Shown here: positions 1-4,834 of the stretch, one piece after another
How positions within the stretch are numbered: position 1 is the stretch's first letter
Layout: each line of letters begins with the position of its first letter
Source of the DNA: Blastocatellia bacterium
Lineage (GTDB): Bacteria; Acidobacteriota; Blastocatellia; Pyrinomonadales; Pyrinomonadaceae
Direction of reading: 5' to 3'
NCBI GenBank assembly: GCA_003175865.1
Contig: PSRF01000098.1
Coordinates: forward strand, 1-5,348
DNA length: 5,348 bases
The notes under the pieces: generated by a model
The model's database searches: none
The model's input: the letters and a program-made list of their open reading frames with translations, nothing else
What the model was told of the DNA's origin: nothing
Program-made: the position numbers and the translations under genes

Positions 1-17
1 AGTGCCGACCCCTACAA

Positions 18-1364
18 TTAATCACCTTCTGCAGCTGCAGCAGCAAAGGCGGGTTCACCTTCTTTCAGATCGAGGCTCCGCTCGGCTGGAGTTCCAAAAA
101 TCTTCGCGCGTTCGTCATCAAACTCGCCTTCCCAACGCGCAATTATCGCAGTTGCCATGCAGTTGCCTAACACATTCACGGATGTACGCCCCATATCCAT
201 TAATTCGTCGATGCCAAAGATGACGGCCACGCCTTCAATTGGGAGATTGAAAGTCGCAAGAGTTGCCAGCAGGATCACGAGTGCTGCGCGCGGTACTGCG
301 GCAACTCCTTTTGATGTCACTATCAAGGTCAACATCATTACGACCTGCCGTCCAAATCCCATGTGTTGTCCCGTTGTTGCTTCCGCAGCTTGTGCGACAA
401 ACACAGAAGCCATCGCCAGGTACAACGTGGTCCCATCAAGATTGAAGCTGTAACCAGTCGGCATCACGAATCCGACAATTCGTGGCGGAACACCGAGTCG
501 CTCCATCACCTCCATTGCCTTCGGCAAAGCCGATTCGCTGCTTGTCGTCGCGAATGCAATGACGAATGGTTCACGCACGGCTTTGAGAAATTTGCGGATT
601 GGTATTCGCGCAATCAAAGCAACTGCTCCCAAAACCACAACAACAAAGATGAATAATGCGAGGTAAAGCGATCCGATCAACTTGAACAGATTCCAAAGAA
701 CGCCCAGCCCTTTAGTTCCAACGGTGTGGGCCATGGCGGCGCCGACTCCAATTGGAGCAAACATCATGACGTAGCCTGTGAACTTGAACATCACCTGCGA
801 AAGGCTGTCGCAGAACTCCAGAACTGGTTTCCCTTTTTCACGCATCGCCGACACTGCCATCGCAAACAAGACTGAGAAGGCGACAATCTGCAGCACATCA
901 CCACGAACCATCGAATCCACAACGCTGGCAGGAAAAATGTGAACGATTGTTTCAACTAGTGTCTTTGGATGGTTCTGGGCCAGGTTGGCAACTTCGCTCG
1001 AGTTTGCGACCAGCGAAACACCCTTCCCAGGTTGCGTGAGATTCACAATCGCAAGTCCAATGAACAGCGCAATCGTTGTAACGATCTCAAAATAAAGCAA
1101 CGCCTTCACGCCCATCCGTCCAACCTTCTTCAAATCGCCGCCGCCTGCAATCCCGATGACCAGGGTTGAGAAAACCAGTGGAGCAATGATCGACTTGATC
1201 ATGTTGAGGAAGATGTCGCGGAGGAAAAATACTTTGTTTCCCCATCCAGGACTGACATAACCGAGTACACCACCGAGTACTAGACCAATTAGGATTTGTG
1301 TGGTCAGTGATGGTTTGTACCAGGGACGTTTTTCGGGTGGAGTAGCGACTGTAAGATTTGCCAT
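18..1364 (-). CDS. Dicarboxylate/amino acid:cation symporter (DAACS family), probably acidic amino acid uptake
   Basis: This is an inner-membrane secondary transporter of the GltP/GltT/DctA family, which takes up aspartate, glutamate or C4-dicarboxylates with protons or sodium. Counting from the ATG at 1364 (448 residues, the usual family length), several hydrophobic helices precede the HP1 loop with TTSSES (about 274-279), the NLDGT motif (308-312), the HP2 region around TSKGVAAVP (350-358) and helix 8 with DMGRTSVN (390-397). Asp390 and Arg393 match the GltPh residues that bind the substrate amino group and side-chain carboxylate, which favours an acidic amino acid over a plain dicarboxylate. 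The residue equivalent to the GltPh sodium ligand Asp405 is Asn401. The open frame extends to a GTG at 1373, but the ATG is preferred. The tail is alanine-rich. It lies 34 bases behind nadK, so cotranscription is likely. The family is certain; substrate and coupling ion are inferred. Confidence 0.95.
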   Translation of the reverse strand: MANLTVATPPEKRPWYKPSLTTQILIGLVLGGVLGYVSPGWGNKVFFLRDIFLNMIKSIIAPLVFSTLVIGIAGGGDLKKVGRMGVKALLYFEIVTTIALFIGLAIVNLTQPGKGVSLVANSSEVANLAQNHPKTLVETIVHIFPASVVDSMVRGDVLQIVAFSVLFAMAVSAMREKGKPVLEFCDSLSQVMFKFTGYVMMFAPIGVGAAMAHTVGTKGLGVLWNLFKLIGSLYLALFIFVVVVLGAVALIARIPIRKFLKAVREPFVIAFATTSSESALPKAMEVMERLGVPPRIVGFVMPTGYSFNLDGTTLYLAMASVFVAQAAEATTGQHMGFGRQVVMMLTLIVTSKGVAAVPRAALVILLATLATFNLPIEGVAVIFGIDELMDMGRTSVNVLGNCMATAIIARWEGEFDDERAKIFGTPAERSLDLKEGEPAFAAAAAEGD

Positions 1365-1398
1365 AGATTGCACTGCTTGAGTTGGAGCTGAGGCTTTG

Positions 1399-2277
1399 TT
1401 ATCTGCCCCAGCGCAACTTATCTCTTAAAACATCAAAGTAGTTTCTGTTAGCAGGTTGAATAAGATTGAAAGCTGAGCGGCTCTTGCGAATCACAACCCG
1501 ATCACCGATGGCTAACGGATGACCTACCTGTCCGTCCAGCGTCAGCGACACATCTTCATTGTCTGTTTTTAATTTCAATTCGATAACGGCGTCATCGGGA
1601 ACAACAATCGGCCTATTCGATAGAGTAAACGGGCAGATCGGAGTGAGGACGATCGCGTTCATAGACGGGTACACAATCGGACCACCCGCAGAGAGATTGT
1701 AAGCAGTCGATCCCGTTGGAGTGGCGATGATAAGGCCGTCAGCACGAAACGAGTTAACGAACTGCCTATTTAACTCGGCTTCAATCTCAATGATTCGGGC
1801 AAGCGCTGACTTGTTGATAACAACGTCGTTGAGTACTCGATTTCTTGTGACTGTTTGGTTGTCTCTAAGCAGTTCGACTGACAGCATCACTCGCGGATCC
1901 AAACGATAATCACCAGCGAGAACTAATTCGAGCCCGGTAAAAAGTTCTTCGATGCGAAATTCGGCTAGATAACCAAGACCGCCGAAGTTGATTCCCATTA
2001 CGGGCGTTCCTTCATCACCCAACATGCGCGCCGTGGCGATCATTGTGCCATCACCACCGAGGACGATGATCAGATCAGCCTGGCTTGCGAGTTTGTCCGG
2101 CTCTATTTCGAAAATGCGACAGCCGGTCTGGTGTTCGATCCGCTCGCGTTCAATCTCTGGACCACCAATTAGTTCGATATTGCGTTTCGCCAGCCATTCA
2201 GCAAGCTCGCAGATTTTCTGCAGAGCATCCGGCTGATGCGGTTTGAGTACTATCCCGATCCGCTTAATGGTCGACAT
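1399..2277 (-). CDS. nadK: NAD kinase
   Basis: This cytosolic enzyme phosphorylates NAD+ at the 2'-hydroxyl of the adenosine ribose, using ATP or polyphosphate, and is the source of NADP(H). The 292-residue product has the normal length. The diagnostic GGDGT motif is at residues 74-78 with its catalytic Asp76. GINFGGLGYLAEF follows at 95-107, the LNDVVI segment with the NAD-binding Asn-Asp pair at 149-154, and the glycine-rich DGLIIATPTGSTAYN stretch at 180-194. The usual PHTL motif reads PFTL here, with Phe217 in place of the common histidine. The start at the ATG is supported by the early GIVLKP beta-strand; no clear Shine-Dalgarno sequence precedes it. A near-consensus promoter about 200 bases upstream probably drives this gene and the symporter behind it. 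The product assignment is secure. Confidence 0.97.
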   Translation of the reverse strand: MSTIKRIGIVLKPHQPDALQKICELAEWLAKRNIELIGGPEIERERIEHQTGCRIFEIEPDKLASQADLIIVLGGDGTMIATARMLGDEGTPVMGINFGGLGYLAEFRIEELFTGLELVLAGDYRLDPRVMLSVELLRDNQTVTRNRVLNDVVINKSALARIIEIEAELNRQFVNSFRADGLIIATPTGSTAYNLSAGGPIVYPSMNAIVLTPICPFTLSNRPIVVPDDAVIELKLKTDNEDVSLTLDGQVGHPLAIGDRVVIRKSRSAFNLIQPANRNYFDVLRDKLRWGR

Positions 2278-2377
2278 ACTGATTGAAGAGCTTGTCAGAA
2301 AAGAGTTAGGCCGCGCAACGGCGAGCCTTCATTTCAAGGGGTGCAATGTTCGCGCGTTAAATGCCTTTTTGAAACCT

Positions 2378-2468
2378 TTTGGAGTGCGCTGACTCTGTCA
2401 GCGCTTTTAGTTCCGGCGTTGTCAATCAGTATGACTAGCAAAGCGCTACAGAGTCAGCACACTCCAAA
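2378..2468. repeat. 91-base nested inverted repeat (REP/MITE-like)
   Basis: The left arm (2378-2407) and right arm (2440-2468) are inverted copies of about 30 bases, differing by one substitution and one single-base gap, around a 32-base centre. The left arm is itself a perfect hairpin: GCGCTGAC, loop TCT, GTCAGCGC (2386-2404). The right arm folds less perfectly. The outer ends, TTTGGAGTG and CACTCCAAA, recur in the palindrome at 3388-3420. No open reading frame or clear target-site duplication is visible. Two inverted copies of a hairpin unit resemble paired REP sequences or a miniature transposable element; that identification is inference. If the promoter at 2485-2513 is used, the element is transcribed in the nadK leader. 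Confidence 0.8.
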
Positions 2469-2484
2469 GACCAAAACAGACCGG

Positions 2485-2513
2485 ATAATACGGACGGTGG
2501 TCTGGGGTGTCAA
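2485..2513 (-). promoter_or_regulatory. Near-consensus sigma-70-type promoter for nadK
   Basis: On the minus strand the -35 box is TTGACA (2508-2513, six of six), followed by a 17-base spacer and the -10 box TATTAT (2485-2490, five of six). Transcription would begin near 2478, giving a leader of about 200 bases before the nadK ATG. The inverted repeat at 2378-2468 would start about ten bases into that transcript. No gene other than nadK and the symporter lies downstream. The match is seen directly; its use in the cell is inferred. Confidence 0.65.
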
Positions 2514-2567
2514 CGAAGTGAAAATGGATATTAAATGAGCTTTTTGTAGCTGGCGAACGTTAAGGAT

Positions 2568-2586
2568 CCACTGCACTAAGCAGTGG
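2568..2586 (-). terminator. Hairpin behind tlyA, possible terminator
   Basis: A perfect 7-base stem, CCACTGC and GCAGTGG, encloses a 5-base loop (ACTAA on the plus strand). It sits 20 bases after the tlyA stop codon. There is no clear T-tract on the minus strand after it, so it may be a weak or factor-dependent terminator or an RNA 3'-end stabiliser. It separates tlyA from the nadK promoter. Confidence 0.45.
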
Positions 2587-2606
2587 CATTTGACTAAACG
2601 AGCTAG

Positions 2607-3359
2607 TTAGCTTTTATCAGCTTTCAGATACAGTGCCAGGAATTCAACATTTCCTTCAGCGCCGTGAATCGGTGATTCAATTACACGTTGCACATTCAAT
2701 CCAACACTCTGTGCAAATGCATTGACCTCACCAACGATTCGCTCGCGCTTTTCAGCGTCGCGCACAATTCCGCCGCTGCCGACTTCGCTACGTCCAACTT
2801 CAAACTGTGGCTTGATCAACGCGATGACGCGTCCGTCGTTCTTTAACAAGAGCACCAGCGCGCCGAGAATCTTAGTTAGTGAGATAAACGATACATCAAC
2901 AACGATCAGATCAAACTGACAGTCAAAATCTGCCGCAGTCAAATAGCGCGCATTCACGCCTTCGCGCACCTCGACTCGTTGATCTTGTCTCAAACGCCAG
3001 TCGATCTGGTTATGTCCAACATCGATTGCCACAATGCTCGCAGCACCATGCTGCAATATGCAATGGGTAAAGCCGCCAGTTGACGCACCAACATCCAGGC
3101 AGACTAAGCCCTCGACCTCGACTTGGAATTCCCTCAGCGCGGCTTCCAATTTCAATCCACCGCGACCTACGTAACGCGAAGTCGGATCGTCTGCGTGTTT
3201 GACACGAACGTGAGACTCAGGAGGAAAAAGTTCGGAAGATTTCTCAACTCGTTGCTCGTTTACGAGCACAACTCCAGCCATGACCATCGCTTGCGCTTTG
3301 GTTCGTGATGCTGCCAGCCCTTTATCCACCAGCAGTTTGTCGATGCGCTCTCGCCTCAT
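2607..3359 (-). CDS. tlyA: TlyA family rRNA (cytidine-2'-O)-methyltransferase
   Basis: TlyA proteins, often annotated as hemolysin A, transfer a methyl group from S-adenosylmethionine to the 2'-hydroxyl of rRNA cytidines; in mycobacteria this affects capreomycin sensitivity. The 250 residues hold an N-terminal S4 RNA-binding domain (about 3-65, starting RRERIDKLLVDKGLAASR) and an FtsJ-like Rossmann methyltransferase domain. Visible motifs are YVGRGGLKLEAAL (63-75), the SAM-binding LDVGASTGGFT (88-98), VVDVSF (153-158), LIKPQFE (181-187) and the end motif SPIHGAEGNVEFL (229-241). Lys70, Asp155, Lys183 and Glu239 reproduce the catalytic K-D-K-E tetrad with the spacing known from the mycobacterial enzyme. 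The ATG start places the S4 domain correctly at the N-terminus, although no Shine-Dalgarno sequence is evident. A short palindrome lies just upstream, in the predicted leader. The family is secure; the exact rRNA target is not shown by the sequence. Confidence 0.95.
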   Translation of the reverse strand: MRRERIDKLLVDKGLAASRTKAQAMVMAGVVLVNEQRVEKSSELFPPESHVRVKHADDPTSRYVGRGGLKLEAALREFQVEVEGLVCLDVGASTGGFTHCILQHGAASIVAIDVGHNQIDWRLRQDQRVEVREGVNARYLTAADFDCQFDLIVVDVSFISLTKILGALVLLLKNDGRVIALIKPQFEVGRSEVGSGGIVRDAEKRERIVGEVNAFAQSVGLNVQRVIESPIHGAEGNVEFLALYLKADKS

Positions 3360-3385
3360 TGTGCGACAGACACATTACAACATAA

Positions 3386-3422
3386 CTTTGGAGTGCGGGG
3401 ATCCGGGCGCCGCACTCCAAGG
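3386..3422. repeat. Short palindrome sharing ends with the 2378-2468 repeat
   Basis: TTGGAGTGCGG (3388-3398) and CCGCACTCCAA (3410-3420) form a perfect 11-base stem, extended by two more positions with one mismatch (T3387 opposite G3421), around an 11-base loop that contains GGATCC. The outer sequence TTTGGAGTGCG is identical to the outer left end of the repeat ahead of nadK. It lies 27-63 bases upstream of the tlyA start codon, probably within the tlyA leader. It may be a single unit or a shortened copy of the same repeat family (inference). Confidence 0.75.
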
Positions 3423-3439
3423 AGCAGCGCAGAGGCAGG

Positions 3440-3467
3440 AATTTAATTTTATTGTTGACGTTGTCTA
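3440..3467 (-). promoter_or_regulatory. Candidate sigma-70-type promoter for tlyA
   Basis: On the minus strand TAGACA (3462-3467, five of six to TTGACA) is separated by 16 bases from TAAATT (3440-3445, four of six to TATAAT), in an A/T-rich stretch. Transcription would start near 3433, giving a leader of about 74 bases that includes the palindrome at 3386-3422. It lies just after the likely terminator of the upstream small gene, where a new promoter would be expected. An overlapping TAAAAT (3446-3451) could also serve as a -10 box with a different -35, so the exact site is uncertain. Confidence 0.4.
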
Positions 3468-3481
3468 GAGGTCGGCAAGAG

Positions 3482-3505
3482 AAAAACTCAGGTATTCTTG
3501 AGTTT
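3482..3505 (-). terminator. Hairpin plus T-tract closing the small cysteine gene
   Basis: On the minus strand AAACTCA and TGAGTTT form a 7-base stem around an 8-base loop (3484-3505), running directly into five consecutive T residues (3486-3482), partly within the stem. The structure begins on the last base of the TGA stop codon of the gene at 3505-3768. The stem is A/T-rich, so termination may be modest. Its position supports that gene being real. Confidence 0.5.
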
Positions 3506-3768
3506 CATGCCTGACGCCGCACCGATTGCGTCAGAGCGCGAGGCGTGTCTCTCAATCGCAGATCGCCAGCACACGCTTCGCAAAGCCATACCACAATGTG
3601 TGGGGCATCAGACCAAAAAAACGAACTGACTCTAGCAGCAACTTCGACTGCGTGGTCGACACGGAGTCGCTGCAGAGCCTGAATATAAAAAACGCCATTG
3701 TAAAATTCGCCACCGGCACCCTCGTCTCGGTGAATACACTCCCGCTCCCGAAACACCTGTCTACTCAT
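3505..3768 (-). CDS. Small conserved-looking protein with a CxxC motif, function unknown
   Basis: I do not recognise a named family. The 87-residue product looks like a folded, soluble cytosolic protein: a charged N-terminus (VFRERECIHRDEGAGG), aromatic and hydrophobic stretches (FYNGVFYIQALQRL, about 22-35; HAVEVAARVSSFFW, 39-52; PHIVVWLCEACA, 56-67) and a basic tail. Cys11, His13 and the Cys63-x-x-Cys66 pair could form a metal site, most simply zinc; this is inference. No signal peptide or membrane helix is visible. The ATG is preceded by GGTGA (3775-3779), which matches part of the Shine-Dalgarno consensus at a 6-base spacing. A hairpin with T-tract follows the stop, and a plausible promoter with a repeated 9-mer lies upstream, so it is probably its own transcription unit. 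Overlapping frames on the plus strand lack these supports. It could still be a spurious frame. Confidence 0.65.
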   Translation of the reverse strand: MSRQVFRERECIHRDEGAGGEFYNGVFYIQALQRLRVDHAVEVAARVSSFFWSDAPHIVVWLCEACAGDLRLRDTPRALTQSVRRQA

Positions 3769-3812
3769 AGAGATTCACCATTTCCTCGCGCCGCATCGCG
3801 CGAAATACTGAA

Positions 3813-3924
3813 CCGTTTAAGAACGTCGGGGAATTAAACGTAATGTGAGCTTAAACGGGGCAAGCGAAATTACTAGTCTGGAGAAGACTCACTCGCTTGC
3901 GTGGGATAATGCCATCCGTTTAAG
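3813..3924. repeat. CTTAAACGG/CCGTTTAAG repeat cluster with nested hairpins
   Basis: The 9-mer CCGTTTAAG or its complement CTTAAACGG occurs exactly three times, at 3813-3821, 3850-3858 and 3916-3924, with a shorter TTAAACG at 3834-3840. The second and third copies face each other and enclose GCAAGCGA (3860-3867) paired with TCGCTTGC (3893-3900), which encloses AGTCT (3875-3879) paired with AGACT (3885-3889). The first copy can also pair with the TTAAACG site. The cluster lies 45-156 bases upstream of the small gene at 3505-3768. It may be an operator array, a structured leader or a small mobile repeat; the sequence alone does not decide. Confidence 0.75.
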
Positions 3925-3934
3925 AATCAGTCAA
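3906..3934 (-). promoter_or_regulatory. Candidate sigma-70-type promoter for the small cysteine gene
   Basis: On the minus strand TTGACT (3929-3934, five of six) is followed by a 17-base spacer and CATTAT (3906-3911, four of six). Transcription would begin near 3899, at the GCAAGCGA stem, giving a leader of about 130 bases. One perfect copy of CTTAAACGG falls inside the spacer, where a bound regulator would block polymerase. The boxes are visible; activity is inferred. Confidence 0.5.
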
Positions 3935-4008
3935 CATGTTGATCACAAGACGAATATTGTAAATTCAATACAAAGCAGTTTGATCTCTGAGTCTAGCCGG
4001 CTTTCCAC

Positions 4009-4029
4009 GTTGGACGTTCGACTTTGGAC
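4009..4029. repeat. Three degenerate tandem heptamers
   Basis: GTTGGAC, GTTCGAC and TTTGGAC follow one another without gaps, immediately downstream of the stop codon of the membrane protein gene. The surrounding TGAGTC (3988-3993) and GACTCA (4027-4032) form a perfect 6-base inverted repeat that could bring the stretch into a long hairpin. The array is short and may be a remnant of a heptamer satellite. Confidence 0.5.
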
Positions 4030-4033
4030 TCAT

Positions 4034-4603
4034 TTAGGGTCTCTCGCCTTCAAAAATATCCCGAATACGGAACAAGTCGCGCTGATGGTGGTTTCCGTTT
4101 CGTTTGTCCATACGCGTGACTCGTCTTGATCGTCGTTCTTGCCATTGATCGACAAGAACAGGCGCGTTGTTATCGTCATCCGTGTTTTGAACCTGAACCG
4201 AGGGGCTTATCTTCGGCCGAACTCGCGCGGAGTGCTTGTGTGTGGCTTTTTGGTCCTCGTTGATGTTTGCTGTCTCGTCCGATTCGTCTGTCTTGTTGCC
4301 CGAATTGTCGTGAGCCGACGCCACGGATGCATCATTGTCGCCAGATTCGCTTTGTGACGATGGCACCACCGCAGTTGATTGAACCATAGCGGGACGTCGC
4401 AAATGCACCAACAACAAAGCCGCTCCGGCGCCAAGACCGACTGCAACTAACAGGGCTCCTCCCAGGAACCACTGTCGTCTTGAGGGCAGATTGCGTCGAA
4501 TTTTGTTGAGCGGCACAACGGGCTGAGCACTGAGCAGCGTCTGTTCATCATCGAAATGCGGGGTTTCGACATGGTTATCTTCCAATGTTTGTTCTCGTTG
4601 CAT
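4034..4603 (-). CDS. Single-pass membrane protein of unknown function
   Basis: I do not recognise a named family. The 189-residue product has a short N-terminal segment with VETPHFDDEQTLLSAQPVVPL (12-32), a basic stretch (KIRRNLPSRR, 34-43), one hydrophobic helix (about 45-68, glycine- and alanine-rich) and a C-terminal part of some 120 residues. That part has a low-complexity, acidic and serine/asparagine-rich section (about 81-125) and a basic section with RRSRR at 157-161. The positive charges before the helix suggest the N-terminus is cytoplasmic and the tail is outside, with the disordered section as a linker. No catalytic motif or cysteine is seen. It lies between dxs and tlyA, 231 bases after dxs. 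No clear Shine-Dalgarno sequence or promoter was found; the start is the first in-frame ATG. An overlapping frame at 4447-4680 is less protein-like. Confidence 0.75.
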   Translation of the reverse strand: MQREQTLEDNHVETPHFDDEQTLLSAQPVVPLNKIRRNLPSRRQWFLGGALLVAVGLGAGAALLLVHLRRPAMVQSTAVVPSSQSESGDNDASVASAHDNSGNKTDESDETANINEDQKATHKHSARVRPKISPSVQVQNTDDDNNAPVLVDQWQERRSRRVTRMDKRNGNHHQRDLFRIRDIFEGERP

Positions 4604-4772
4604 ATTAATTGTGCTCTACGTGAAGCCGGGATACCCCGAATGGATATTGCAATCAGGAGGCCAAGGATTCCCGCGTCCAAGTGTCTGCTTTTGGTGCCGG
4701 ATCAGTGAGGTTGGCAAGGATAAGAGGAACCGAACAGCGGAACGAGACCGCCCATATCGTGTATGAAACTAA

Positions 4773-4813
4773 CGCGCCCGTTCATCTGAGACGAATCAAG
4801 ATAAACGGGCGCG
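4773..4813 (-). terminator. Strong G/C-rich hairpin behind dxs
   Basis: CGCGCCCGTT (4773-4782) and AACGGGCGCG (4804-4813) form a perfect 10-base stem. After one mismatch a further ATCT/AGAT pairing (4784-4787 with 4799-4802) extends it. The structure starts about 20 bases after the dxs stop codon. There is no T-tract on either side, so a classical intrinsic terminator is not proven; it may work with Rho or protect the 3' end of the dxs transcript. The rest of 4604-4834 shows nothing I can name. Confidence 0.55.
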
Positions 4814-4834
4814 AATGTAAGCAGTCTGCAATAT

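Noticed and set aside
1365..1373. GTG start three codons upstream of the symporter ATG.
   Set aside because: The ATG at 1364 is the stronger start codon, and the extra residues add nothing to the family alignment. Neither start has a clear ribosome-binding site, so some doubt remains.
2420..2425. A second perfect TTGACA on the minus strand, in the centre of the inverted repeat.
   Set aside because: At 16-18 bases downstream there is no sequence resembling a -10 box, so I do not call a promoter.
2341..2538. Plus-strand open frame of 65 codons across the nadK upstream region.
   Set aside because: It runs through the inverted repeat and the promoter; the translation is what an inverted repeat would produce by chance.
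3526..3837. Open frame of 103 codons on the plus strand, opposite the small cysteine gene.
   Set aside because: The minus-strand frame has a ribosome-binding site, a terminator-like hairpin at its stop and a more fold-like composition; this one has none of these.
3813..3924. CRISPR-like array suggested by the repeated 9-mer.
   Set aside because: The copies are only 9 bases, alternate in orientation and have unequal spacing, unlike CRISPR repeats and spacers.
3845..4129. Open frame of 94 codons on the plus strand.
   Set aside because: It spans the repeat cluster, the promoter region and the end of the membrane protein gene on the other strand, and its translation has no recognisable protein character.
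4447..4680. Overlapping minus-strand frame with an internal ATG preceded by GGAAG.
   Set aside because: The frame that encodes the membrane helix is longer and gives a coherent protein; this one ends inside it without features.
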